A stretch of DNA of 64,000 bases, taken from assembly GCA_031213475.1 (NCBI GenBank), contig JARUPZ010000009.1, forward strand, positions 11,930,961 to 11,994,960, written 5' to 3'. The notes below the pieces were generated by a model. It saw only the letters and a list, made by a program, of their open reading frames with translations. It was not told the DNA's origin and made no database searches. Made by a program: the position numbers and the translations under genes. Positions 21,237 through 31,987 of this stretch are shown one piece after another. How positions within the stretch are numbered: position 1 is the first letter of the stretch; each line of letters starts with the position of its first letter. Source of the DNA: Nereocystis luetkeana. Its lineage: Eukaryota > Sar > Phaeophyceae > Laminariales > Laminariaceae.

Positions 21237-21423
21237 GAGTTGGTGGTTCCTGTGGCTGGGGAGATACGGGAGGAAGCAATGAATGGCAGGGGTACTGTAC
21301 ACGGGCAGCTCGTTAGGGGACCTCCTCCCACCTTGGCATGCGTACCCCAACTCGCAACTAGGTGAATTGCATTCTATCAACATGGTGTTGAGCATGAAAT
21401 TAGGGTCCAAGCTTTTACTATAA

Positions 21424-21739
21424 TAAGGGGACCCTTTCTGCCTTGCGGGATCCCCAACAGGATTGGGGAATCCCCTGTTGCGAGTTAGGGGATCCCCCTA
21501 GGTAGGTGATGCCTTTTGTCTGAAGGGATCACCTGTTGCGAGTTAGGGGATCCCCCTTAGTTAGGGGATCCCCCTGAGTTAGGGGGCCCCTTTTGCCTTA
21601 GGGGATCCCCTCTTACCTTGCTGTAGGATATTCTCAATAATACCTACATGGTCTTCAGAGTGAAAATGGGCCAAAATCCTTGATATCACGAGTATGAGGA
21701 GATCCTATTGGCTTGCCGGATCCACAACAGCCTTAGGGG
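21424..21739. repeat. 20-bp minisatellite, array 2, ended by an LTR
   Basis: Diverged GGGGATCCCC units with GTTGCGAGTTAGGGGATCC variants, continuing to CCAACAG/CCTTAGGGG at 21739. There the unit breaks off exactly where TGTTTG of the LTR begins, so the LTR inserted into the array. Confidence 0.8.
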
Positions 21740-22130
21740 TGTTTGTAGTATGCGGTAGCTTGATGCAGGCCTGCGGGCATTGGGGGTTTAGTATATTGTG
21801 TGGTTTCGTATTATGTGTCGGGACATTAGTTAGTATGCCTCGTGGCTGGAGGGGTGGAGCCGTTTCTCCGGAAACAGTCCATGATGTTAATGATACGGCC
21901 CGGGCTTTGATGATAACGATACCGCCTGTGTATAGGTGAGTGGTGCAGCCGGTGACAATCTTGGTGCGGCTTACCTCCTGCGTGTGGTTAATGTGATGGG
22001 GTCTCTGACAGAACGGTATTGACCCAACCTGGTGTGTGTTGTGTATGGTTTATTGTACCAGCATGTTATCTTCTCTCCTCGACCTACGCCATAGGGGCAC
22101 GCCGCGCGGTTACGTAGGCCTCGTATTACA
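21740..22130 (+). mobile_element. Copia-type 5' LTR (right end approximate)
   Basis: Begins TGTTTGTAGTATGC at a sharp boundary with the minisatellite and precedes a gag remnant by about 30 bp. The first ~165 bp match 16026-16200. The CA end was not fixed; TTGGTTATGG at 22157 is a possible primer-binding remnant. Confidence 0.55.
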
Positions 22131-22162
22131 GCTAGCGTATTTAAACACGATTATCGTTGGTT

Positions 22163-23024
22163 ATGGCCGAGGATATCGAGCTGCTTCGGCAGTAACTTGC
22201 GGAGGTGACGACTAATCTGGCTGAACGAGACGCGACGTTGGCTGAGCGAGACGCGACGGTGGCTGAGTTGGACGCGACGGTGGCAATGGAGAGAGCGTTA
22301 AGGATGTCCGTCGAAGCAGCGGCTCAGGGGGGTACCGCTGGGAGGAGCGGGCGGCCCATGCGGCAAGCAAGTGTTGGGCAGCCTGTGCCGGGGCCAGACT
22401 GCCGTCACCAGACTCGCCCGGCGCCCATCTTGTCGTCGCAAAATAGCATGCGGGTACCCACGTTTGATGGGCGCAGTCAGCTGCACTTGTGTTCACTCAG
22501 ATTCCAAACGATTTTGACGGCGCGGGGTCTGATCGGGGCACTTGAGCCCACGAGCGACCCCATCCGGATAGCCGGAGGTTTAGACGGAATAGAGGAGCGA
22601 AACCGGTCGATCTATCTCCATGGATGGGCAGCAGAGAGTCGAGAAGTAGTGCGAGAAGGCATGGGAATTGCATATGGAAGCTATGCAGGGACAGCCTGCG
22701 GAGGAACGCATGAATGCCCCTGGGTCGGTGGAGGGAGGGTGGAAGGCTGTGATGGATTGGTATCAGCCACAGAGTGATACCGAGAGGAATCATCTCGAAC
22801 AAGGGTTCGAGCATATTAGAATGCTGGGGGATGAGGACCCCGAGCTGTCCTTCGCCCGTGCCGAGGGGAAACTCAATGTCTTGTCCGCATTGGGTATCCG
22901 CAAGTCGGACCGCGAGGTGCACTCCACGCCAACCAAACTGGAGGAGAAAACCTGGTATTTTCCGATTGGACCCCCCCCCCCCAGGACGCATACTCAAGCG
23001 CCGCCTTACTCACTGATGCGGTGA
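22163..23024 (+). pseudogene. Copia-type gag remnant
   Basis: An ATG at 22163 is followed by a stop at codon 11, then the frame reopens with three tandem LAERDAT-like 7-residue coiled-coil repeats. VPTFDGRSQLHLCSLRFQTI and a downstream YQPQSDTERNHLEQGFEHI segment in another frame match the general layout of Copia Gag (F-G at the start, W/Y, then the LxMxE..E..F block). A frameshift lies near 22640-22670. No zinc knuckle or pol follows, so the element is truncated after gag. Confidence 0.65.
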
Positions 23025-23091
23025 ACAGAATGTCGACCGATGTTGACGCTGCTTTGGCAATTCACACGATTCCCAGAGTCGATTGCGCATC

Positions 23092-23190
23092 TTAACCCTT
23101 TCTACTGCACTGTAGTACATGCACCTAAATTAAACCCTAGTTCCAAGTGTTTCGTCCCCGCCATGGGAATGCAGTTCTAAATGGCAAAAG
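23092..23190. mobile_element. M2 MITE, heavily decayed (tentative)
   Basis: TTAACCCTTTCTACTGCACTG at the left and AATGCAGTTCTAAATGG at the right resemble the M2 arms, with a CCAAGTGTTTCGTCCCC centre. Low similarity. Confidence 0.35.
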
Positions 23191-23454
23191 TGTCCAATGC
23201 CCAAAACTAGGGGTTCCCTGAGTTTGCGAACACGAGCGTGTAGGTGTTGATCGTATATCACACCCCAGGTTTTGTTGTCCGTGCCCGAATATCGGGCGAT
23301 ACGCCTGGTCAGAGAGGAACGCTTGTGTAAATGCTAAATTGCATGGCACCGAATGCCGAAGAACATACTGTGATGATACTGTAACCCAGGTGACCATAAC
23401 TTTGATCGCAACGATGGCGCAGTAGCAGTGACAGTCGAATGAGAGGCAGCTGGG

Positions 23455-23810
23455 CACAGAACCGCTGCCACGAGAGGGATATAGCCCGATACGGCCAAGC
23501 ACCTACAGTATTGTGACCGACCAGTCTCCTTAACCCAATATCAGTGGAATACCATCAGTGTTTCGCTATATATTTTTCCTCATAGTACATAAGCTTTGGG
23601 ATGATAATACATATTCAACTGATATACACAGATCAGAGGCGCGCAGGAGGTACATGAGAAAGCGTATACCAGGTATCATAACGTTTGAATACCCACATAT
23701 ACGAAGGAACGAGTGCATGTGCGAGTGACCACAACACGCACAGGTACACATTTATGAGACCCTAGACCGAGATGGAACCTGACGAGCTATGGTATGATCT
23801 GCGCAACCTA
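23455..23810 (-). repeat. Inverted ~350-bp repeat R2, right copy
   Basis: Reverse complement of 15684-16025 with many small differences. This copy has an intact TACCAGGTA (23667), while the left copy has CACCAGGTA. Followed by sequence not shared with the left side. Confidence 0.8.
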
Positions 23811-24529
23811 GCAAAATACCTCGCCAATGTTTGTCGTTTGAAGTATAGTGGCCGAGTGTTGAAGGAGGATCGAATCGAAAGGTGTGATTGGAATGCCAGT
23901 AGGCGGTAGACAGTTTCCGTTCTGAGGGGGTGCTTGTCACCACATTTTTGCAACTACGTCCCCAAAAACCGCTATGCGAGGGGTACGATTCGGAAGGGGT
24001 TGAGGGTGAATGGACACATCACTGATTTTTGCACGAAAACCTCGCACCAGTGGACAGTGTTCGTGCTGTGGAGGTGGCGTAAACGTCAGTAACTTCAAAG
24101 GACTTAGTCACTCGGAAGAGAAAAACAACTTTGGCGAGTGCCAGTAAGTCGAAGCACGCGGGGTATGTCAACGTCAGTACCTTCAAAATTGCTTTCTCGG
24201 ATCAGGTCATAACTTAGTGCGAAGCACGCGAAGTATACGAAGGAGAACTCCATACGACAGGAGGAGGAGGAGGCCGGAGTGGAAAGATGACTCATGATGA
24301 TCTTCCTACAGCCCGTGATGAACCCATACATCAAACGACTTCCACATTCGTAAAGAGTACCTACCCTCAATTCAGAGACGTCTGAGACAATCGCGGAAGG
24401 GAAGGCATATATAATATAAAACCCCGTAGTACGCGCGAGGGAAGGATCACATACACAGCTAGCTCGTAAATTAACACTCTGGACAAGGGACATAACAATA
24501 GTCAGTTGCTTCGACAAGAAGAGGCAAGG
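23811..24529. other. No recognised feature
   Basis: A minus-strand frame covers part of it but has no family motif. Two short repeats of AGTACCTTCAAA/AGTAACTTCAAA and GAAGCACGCG occur near 24100-24235. Confidence 0.35.
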
Positions 24530-24960
24530 GGGGGAATCTATCGATGAATATTGTCTCCGGCAATCGGTTGTGGAGGTATCTATAGATAGATATTGTCGGC
24601 GACAAGAGACTGGTGATACTGTCGATCGATAGACGTTGTCGAACACAATATATATATGGTGAACTTCGTCCATCGATGGCCATTACCGGCCGAAATAGAT
24701 TGTGCGAGATCGATGTCGATCGATAGACATTGTCGAACTTAATAGATTGTGCGAGAGATCTATCGACGACCAATGATTGCAGACCACAATAGATTGTGCG
24801 ATATGTCTGTCGACGGCCATTGCCGGCCACAATAGATTGTGCGATATGTCCATCGATGGCCTTTACCGGCCATATTAGATTGTGCGATATGTCTATCGAT
24901 GGCCCTTGCCGGCCATTGTAGATTGTACAAACTATCCATCGATAGCCATCTCGAGGACAT
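24530..24960. repeat. 43-bp minisatellite, array 1
   Basis: Units such as GCCGGCCACAATAGATTG plus TGCGATATGTCTATCGATG repeat every 43 bp (marker AGATTG at 24791, 24834, 24877, 24920), more diverged to the left. Each unit holds a TATCGATA/CATCGATG palindrome. A long minus frame runs through it because 43 x 3 keeps a repeated peptide, not because it is a gene. Confidence 0.9.
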
Positions 24961-25306
24961 TTTGCACTCACCCCACGACATATGCGAGGCAATGAATATA
25001 GTCTATTTTCGAAGCGCGTCCAATTATCTAATAGTGGCTAGCGATGGTTACTGTAGTACATAATCGCGTACCCGATTTTCCTATCTGAGAACTGCCTTTC
25101 CGATGATGAGAATGCGATTTTATCTATTGGAATACAACACATTGCCAAATAAATATGTACCAGGTACCGGGTATGTCATGTTTTGTATGCATGTGGTGAT
25201 GTGAACCGACGACATGTTGTGGAAACTATACGCTCTCACACTTGTTTTAAGAAGACATTATATACAGATATCGCTATTCATAGAAACTCGCGGACCAAGA
25301 TGTTGC

Positions 25307-25416
25307 TACTACGGGGGACCATAGTAAATAGGACCAAATAATGTTGGTAAAAGTAGCGAAGTATATAGTTTTTTGTGTATACCGTAGGTCCTATTTAATA
25401 TGGTCCCCCGTAATAC
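25307..25416. mobile_element. TA-target MITE (family M1), reverse orientation
   Basis: TA-CTACGGGGGACCATAGTAA at the left, TTAATATGGTCCCCCGTAA-TA at the right; the internal block is in reverse orientation relative to 8323. Lies between two arrays of the 43-bp minisatellite. Confidence 0.85.
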
Positions 25417-25828
25417 TGTAACTGTGATCCGCTTTTTTCGTGGGATGGTAGTTTCGGAAAATGATTCGATCTAACTCCACTTTGAATAAAAGGTGGATCA
25501 TTAAACCAAACCCACCTTACGCGGAAAATTCTAAGCTTTCGGTTTCTCATCTCGAGTTTGTTTGCCCGAAAATGAAACCAAGTAGTTAAGAGTCATTTTT
25601 TTGTATGCTGGTCATCTTTACTTTTTATTGTTTTCTTTTGTGCGGAAATAAACCGATTTATTATCCTCGCGTTGTCTTCTATTAACTGCACTTTCAAAAG
25701 TAATCTGGGTAATATAAATATAAGCACCTTGACGACAAAATTATCAGCTTTCCGTTTCTTAACTCGAGTATTATGTCCCATACTGAAATGAAGTAAGTCA
25801 GGTTCATATTTTCGGAGCCCGGTCAACG

Positions 25829-26345
25829 ATCTATTGTGGGTGGCGATGGCTATCGTTGGACACAATCGTGTACCTACTGTTGGCGGCAATAGAAGCTTCC
25901 GCGATCGCCAAGAATGGTCATCGACATGAATCATTGAACGGTATACAATGGGTTTAGGCAATAGTCTATTATTGCGAAAACATGCCCAACAGTCTATTGC
26001 GGGTGAGGATGGCTATTGATGGATACAACAGCGTGTATATTGCTGGCGGCAATAGCCATCGATAGGCAAAAGGTTTTGGTCTATTGCTCAAACAAAGTCT
26101 ATCACGATTGCTTCCCCAACATATATTGTTCAGGACAATGGCCATCTATGGACAACCTTGCTACTCCGTTGGTAGAGCAAAGGCATACTGTACCCATTGC
26201 CGAAAATAGATTGTTCCCTGACAAGATCTATCGATAGACAGCGTTGCCAGTCTATTGCCGTTAACACCATCTATCGATAGACAGCGTTGTCAGTCTATTG
26301 TCGTTAACAACATCTATCGGTAGACAGTGTTGCCAGTCTATTGTC
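25829..26345. repeat. 43-bp minisatellite, array 2 (opposite orientation)
   Basis: Clear 43-bp units at 26220-26340 (CATCTATCGATAGACAGCG followed by TTGCCAGTCTATTGCCG), inverted relative to array 1. A ~165-bp higher-order repeat precedes them (25829-25900 against 25993-26060, GGTGGCGATGGCTATCG and GGTGAGGATGGCTATTG). Confidence 0.8.
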
Positions 26346-26799
26346 GTTCACAACGTCTAGTGCTAGCCAGCGTTTCCAGTGTATAGTCGATAACAATGTC
26401 CATTGCCACAAGCTTTTCCGGGGCTACTGTAGCGGCAATGTTCTAGTTCCTTTCTATTGTCCAGGGTACATGCACATCTTACCTCATCTATCGCATACCT
26501 CCAGAGTGTATCCGAATAAGAAGCACTCTTATTAACACAGAGTACCAACCACAACGACACAGCCTACAATGCAACCGACTTGACCCCGTTCATGGCCACT
26601 GCCGTATTGAGACACACAACCGTTGCTGCCCTCCTTCACGCTATGCCATGCACCGACATTGTTGCTCATCACGATGCACCATGCGCTCATTCCATGCTGG
26701 TGGTGATCCCAATAGGAAAATATGACATTGCTGCGGCACAAAATATTGCGCCGGTCAGTAAATCAGAGTGCAACGTAGGTGTGGAAATAAGCGGGTGAT

Positions 26800-27215
26800 G
26801 GTGTCCATCGATAGACATTGCCCACCACAATCGATTCGCGACGGTGTCCATCGATAGCAATTGCCGACCACTTTAGAGTAGAAATGAATATATCGATAGC
26901 CATTGCAGGTCACAACATATTGAGAAACATATATGTCGATAGCCATTGCCGGCCACAGTAGATCAAATAATGATTATATCGATAGCCATTGCCGCCCACA
27001 ATAGATCAAGAAATGTGCTCATCAATAGCAACTGTGGACCGCAAAAGATTCTGCAAGCTATCCGTCGATAGCCATTGTCGGCGACAATAGCTTTCAACCC
27101 AGGTACTTCAGCCCACTCCTGCCTGAATAATATGTTGGGGACGCAACCTATCGTACCGACGGCAATGGATCGAGGAACGTGTCAATCGATAGACTTTGAC
27201 GAGGACACAAGACCC
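26800..27215. repeat. 43-bp minisatellite, array 3
   Basis: Seven or so units of about 43 bp with ATCGATAGCCATTGCCG and CCACAATAGAT, same orientation as array 1 but more diverged. Degenerates to the right. Confidence 0.8.
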
Positions 27216-27489
27216 GTCCATTGAACCAATTTCTATTGCTATTGCAGGGGACATTGTCTATGGTCCAGGGTGTGCTATGAGGGAACTCCTAGCGTGGAAG
27301 CTGCCAAAGATGGGGTTCGACGAATCCTCGACCTCAAACAGTTTTTACCATTTTTATATTTTGTCAATAATTCCCAACGCAATATTTGTACCAAGAGACT
27401 ATTTAATAGAGACATCTCGACCGATGTCAGAGTGGCAGATGGATTCTAACTTACGTAGAGATGTTTGCTGAAGGAGGGTACAGTGATAA

Positions 27490-27610
27490 ACGTCTGGCGA
27501 AGGTAAGTAAATGATTGCAGCGTCGACACAGCCCACTGCGCAAGTTGAAACGTCTGCCAAAGGTACGAGAAGGTTTGCAACATCCACACAGTCCCCAGTA
27601 CGCAAGTATA
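27490..27610. repeat. Two tandem ~59-bp units
   Basis: AAACGTCTGGCGAAGGTA... and AAACGTCTGCCAAAGGTA... each followed by TTGCA, CACAGYCC and CGCAAGT. Short local duplication. Confidence 0.7.
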
Positions 27611-28919
27611 TTGGAGTACGAAGCGGTGAACCGATATTACAGGTTATACAGTCAAGCGTGCAGATATATAGAGAGGGGAAAACGGGCATTCACCGCAGTG
27701 TCTGGGTAGTGTGGCTACGTATAACCATACGACAACGGACCGACAGAACTCTTTGAAGGTTCAGTTAAAGCTGGAGTTATGTGGTAGGACGATGGTAACT
27801 TATAGTAGGATCTATGTCTAGCCGAAAGGGCAAACGTGTAGGTTATTGCCGAAGTGCAGATGGAGGCCTTTTAGAGGGACCCCCACCTCAGATGCAGGTG
27901 AGGCAGGAAGAAAAACATATTTTTCACAGATGTGTATAAGCTCCGAGGGTGTTATACAGATGCGGGGGTGGCAGTGGCAAGTCGTGAAGAAAGTACGAGG
28001 GTCAGGTCCGCCACCCTTCTCAACACCGTCCAAGGTCAGCACCGCGGGGATTAGGCGGAGCAACATCGGGCCGACGACGATGGGCGGAGGAGGAACGCTG
28101 AATCAAATCTGGACAAAGGTTCGGACCGCCGCTCTTCTTACCAGGGTCCGAAGACAACACTAGGGAAAGGAGAGGAGCTGCAGCATTGAGGCGACGGCGA
28201 GATTCGGAGGTGGAAGGTGCACGCGCTGCGGCGGCGACCCATGATCGTAATGCCCGCTGGGCACCGTCGTCAATATGCGGCCGGCTGGGGGGGTGTCCGA
28301 GCAGGAAAGCGTACACGCTGTCGCCGGGCTAGTACCGGGGTGCCGGCTTTGTGCCGACGATGGTTATGCATCGGGCAGGGACGGTGTTGCTCTCGAGTGG
28401 CGCCGGGGTAGGAGGATCATAGCGCTGCCACTGCCGCGACGAGCGCTATGGGGAGATTAATACGGCGCGAGATAACTGTTCCGGTCAGGATCACGCGTCG
28501 CGTCTATTCGATATATAGAGGGAAAGCTTTGGTTAGCATCCTCCACGCGGATCTCATAGGGGCAGGGAGGGTCCCTGGTGTGGGAATGCCTTCGGTATCG
28601 GGTACAGAACCAGTAACGAGTTTCCGGGACCACCCAGCGTCTACTAAGCTAAGTGATCTGTGATACCTGGCCAATTGACCCCCCAGCCCCTTGGGGCCCT
28701 GCCCTGCCCGTCGTGCCCACCATCGTGGCTGTCGTGCTTCGTATATTACTGACTCTGGCGGCTTGCATCTACCGCATTGCATCGATTCACTTTCTGCGTG
28801 ACCCGACCCTAATGCAAGTAGGCACTTTTCGAACTCTCGAACGACGGGTGAGCCGGCCGCAGATATCTAACGAGCGCGGGTCCTATTTAGGGTCTGGGAA
28901 CTGTACCCTGCCTGCTGCA
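27611..28919. other. GC-rich stretch without recognised gene
   Basis: GC-rich from about 28000 to 28460 with overlapping open frames on both strands. A minus frame (28020-28316) reads like SESRRRLNAAAPLLSLVLSS and could be a real exon, but I recognise no domain and no convincing splice pair. From 28460 on, nothing recognised. Confidence 0.3.
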
Positions 28920-29572
28920 TCAAAAGACACTGGAATCACGTCTGCCGACGTTTTTTCCCGAGGACGATTCGTTTGTCTGCTCTAGCCCCGAGCGTTTTCA
29001 TCGACTCAAAATTTGGCAGTGCGGATACGATCCCCTCTGTGCACTCCCGTCAGTGGGCCAAAGCGACAGCACTTTCCGTGTCCTCCTTCGAGACAAACCT
29101 CGTCGCTGAAGTTTGAGCATGTGGTTCCAGGCACTCGAATTTTCGATTTCTTGTACTGTCGCCTGGTATATATTTTTCTGCCTTTGGAACGAAAACGAGG
29201 AAACATTTGTTTGCTTTGGGGACGAGAAGGAGGAACCAAACGATTTTTCTGTACTGGGAACGAGAAGGAGGAAACATCGGTTCACAATCGATTCCTCCTT
29301 CTCGTTCTTCAAAACGGGAACACAAATACTTGGCTACCTGGTGCAGTACAAGAAACCGAAATTTCAGGCGCCAGGAAGTACATCTTCAAACTTCATCGAC
29401 GAGGTCCGCCCCCGAGAAGGATGCGAAAAGTGCTGCCATAAGTGTTGCACTCACGGGAGTGCCTCAAGGATGTCACATCTGCCCTGCGATGCTTTCGACT
29501 CGATGGAAACGAAAATTCCTCAGCAACAAAAAACGGCGGCAGACGTGATTCTAGTGTCTTTGTTGTCAGGAG
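28920..29572. mobile_element. ~650-bp foldback element
   Basis: The left arm (28920-29190) and right arm (29315-29572) are long imperfect inverted repeats. Outer blocks are GACACTGGAATCACGTCTGCC against GGCAGACGTGATTCTAGTGTC; inner blocks are CTTCGAGACAAACCTCGTCG and CAGTACAAGAAA. The loop carries tandem GGGAACGAGAAGGAGGAAAC-like units. Open frames in each arm are mirror images, not genes. Confidence 0.8.
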
Positions 29573-29622
29573 TTCCAGCGATATCAATTTTTTCTTTGTG
29601 GGCAGTGCAACACAGGTGAGAC

Positions 29623-29624
<2 letters not shown>

Positions 29625-29665
<41 letters not shown>

Positions 29666-29666
29666 T
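29625..29666. repeat. TA microsatellite
   Basis: (TA)n of about 18-20 units, directly after the foldback element. Confidence 0.95.
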
Positions 29667-29960
29667 ATTATATAAAGAAGATGCATATACACCAGGTAGG
29701 TAGGTTAAGGTAATCGCAAGTACCTTTCGTGGTACCAAGGTACCAGGTACTGGTATACGATATCGAGAGAAGAGCGCGGCTTCGGACACACAATACACGA
29801 CGAAGCAAGACAGAATGAGGCAGGAGAAGCACTACGACATAAAGACAAGAGTGCAGGTACTACCTAACGAGCTATATAGGGGTGAAATATCGAACGATTA
29901 CGCAGCCCAGGGTATTCGTTCTAACAATCTCCCCCCCCTCTAGCAGCGAGAAAACGGTCG

Positions 29961-30170
29961 CTATCCTAGGAGATAGATGGTGGCCACAGGCGGCCAAACA
30001 GGAAGAGGATAAGATTAAAAAATATATACCTATGTAATATAAGTATGGAAACAACGTAATGAGCGCCCAATTGTTGGAGGTGTCTATTAGGAGTAGGAAC
30101 GGTGCTCCGTCTGGGAAGGGATGCGTGGTCAGTGGTCGAAGGACTAAGGCAATCAACAAATGAGTACGCC
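29961..30170 (+). repeat. Dispersed repeat R4
   Basis: Second full copy of the 13651-13870 repeat; ends GAGTACG followed by a C-rich tract (CCCCCCCTCCCCCCCCCC). Confidence 0.7.
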
Positions 30171-30666
30171 CCCCCCTCCCCCCCCCCTGGACGGCGGCGG
30201 GGGTGTTCTGGGCGTCGGCACCGTATACGACAGTGCGCTGACCTACCCGCTTCGTTTCAATACCTTGGAAACCAGAGAGAAATATGTAACATGTACTCAG
30301 GGACGCAGGCGCAAGCGCTTTAAAAGAAGAAATCTGTGTCGAGCCGACGACGCCATTGTGAAGGTATTTCTTACTGAGCTATCGGGGTAAACGACCGATC
30401 GATTACCAAGCCCACAGTGTTCAATATCGAGCGTCTTTGATCGTCAGAATAGCTGTAGTACCCGGCGACCACAGCTAGCCAGAGAACGTTTGCAAAGTTT
30501 GCGAAACAACGCGTTGACTTCTTCTCCTGATTATTTATTTAATTTATTACGGTATTAAATAAATTACTATTATTAGTAGTGGAACACTGGATAATATCTA
30601 CACCAACTGTTTAACTCCCATGGTGAGCTTATTTTTACAACTGTTCCGCATCAATCCGATCATCTT
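30171..30666. other. No recognised feature
   Basis: Opens with the C-rich tail of R4. A plus frame from 30160 encodes a Pro/Gly start and an unrecognised 76-residue product. An AT-rich imperfect palindrome lies at 30520-30580. Confidence 0.35.
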
Positions 30667-30915
30667 TTATGAAAGGCCTTCAATCGGAATCGGAATCGAT
30701 CTCCTCCCTGACGGACCTTGGACAGGTCTTGGTGTAAGAGGAGGTGGTACAGGTCTTCGTCTTGATGTAAGAGGAGGTGATGTTCCATTGAAAACTCTTG
30801 TTGGAGGTGGTATACTCTTGACACTCGACATGGGAGTATCAGCGTCGTTGGTCAGCGTGTTTTTTTTCTTCCTAGATGCCCTTCGCTTCTTACGGGGGGA
30901 ACAAAATTTATATAG
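30667..30915 (-). CDS. Pro/Arg-rich C-terminal coding candidate
   Basis: The minus frame runs from at least 30915 to TAA at 30667-30669. It encodes a basic cluster PRKKRRASRKKK (nuclear-localisation-like), then TLTNDADTPMSSVKS, two PPLT.R..P repeats and a final RRSIPIPIEGLS. From the only Met (30831) it is 54 residues. The start is unknown; a second minus frame just upstream (encoding RRRKVYEYSDNEWDREYVH at about 31043-31099) may be an earlier exon. The composition is protein-like and the plus-strand frame is not. Family not recognised; an intrinsically disordered nuclear protein is one possibility. Confidence 0.35.
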   Translation of the reverse strand, partial: LYKFCSPRKKRRASRKKKNTLTNDADTPMSSVKSIPPPTRVFNGTSPPLTSRRRPVPPPLTPRPVQGPSGRRSIPIPIEGLS

Positions 30916-31634
30916 GAAATACCTGGTAGAAGAAGATAAAAATCACAACCAACAAAAACGGTCCAGTTCTAGGCCCCACAAGACGGTGTATCGTTCGATG
31001 ATGATTACTCCTATTAATAGCACACACATGCACATACTCCCTATCCCATTCATTGTCAGAATATTCATACACCTTACGCCGACGAAAATCACACTTACTT
31101 AAAAATCTGGGTTTTGATTGAGGTAGAACGAGGTGTGGTGTGGTAGAGGGAGAGGAATAGAAGTTGCATGGACAGGGTGGGGGTGGTTGAGTGGGTGGTG
31201 GGCGGAATAAGCGGAATAACATCGGGGCTTCTATCAGAAATATCGAGTTGGACTGTTTGCGGCACCCAAATATTGTAAATTGAGATGCCCGTCGGCACTT
31301 TGCACGGGACGTTGACAATGTCTGGTGGTCGTGAACCACTCTCTGGATTTTATTTTGCTGCGTGATCTAAGACTCAGAGGCCGAGAGAGTGGTACGCCGT
31401 TGCACCCAAAATGTTGCTATTAATAGCTTCGTCGCGTCCGTGTGGTTTGCAGCGTTGAAGCGACTCATCCACAGGCACCCCACCCCCCGACCATGGCGCG
31501 CAGAACTACAACACAGCAGAGTACATAAAACCTTTAGCGACCTCCGCTTTGTGTCGGACAAGCTGCTGCTGCTGCTGCAAGCAGCAGCGGAGTGCGCACT
31601 ACAGTCTTTCCCAGGGCTTTTCGCGAGGAAGGCC
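30916..31634. other. No certain feature
   Basis: Holds the possible upstream exon of the Pro/Arg-rich candidate near 31050, one TACCTGGTA (30920), and a CTG/GCA run near 31561-31590. Confidence 0.35.
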
Positions 31635-31735
31635 AAACCTCACGGGTCGGGTCGGGTCGGGTCGGGTCAGCTGACCCGACCCGACCAGTGAAGTGCTTGA
31701 GGTGTGTTGACTTGACCCGACCCGACCCGACCCGG
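31635..31735. repeat. GGGTC/GACCC pentamer repeat with palindrome
   Basis: ACCTCACGGGTC lead-in as at 1231, then GGGTC units that switch strand at GGGTCAGCTGACCC and continue as GACCC units up to the next MITE. Confidence 0.8.
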
Positions 31736-31979
31736 AGGCGTTCTACGATAGAGGTCCACCCTTAATTTTTTGAGGCTCCTCACTTGAGGAGCTCCATACC
31801 TCACCCGTAAACTGACCTCAACAAAAATCAAATTGCATCGCGGCGGATAATCCCATGGCCCGAGTCTACAAAACGTTTTTTTCTAAATCAAGATTGACAT
31901 TCCGACGATTTCGGGTCAAGGAACCCCGTCTTTCAGAAACAAAGTAGCGGGAATGTGCTTACCTCTATCGTAGAACGGG
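31736..31979. mobile_element. ~240-bp MITE (family M3)
   Basis: Terminal inverted repeats GCGTTCTACGATAGAGGT and ACCTCTATCGTAGAACG. Internal blocks GAGGCTCCTCACTTGAGGAG, CCGTCTTTCAGAA and TTCGGGTCAAGGAACCCCG match the copies at 35374, 52750 and 53476. Reverse orientation relative to those. Non-coding. Confidence 0.85.
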
Positions 31980-31987
31980 TCCCCGAC

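Noticed and set aside
24471-24992. 173-codon minus frame with repeated peptide
   Set aside because: The peptide repeat is explained by the 43-bp minisatellite.
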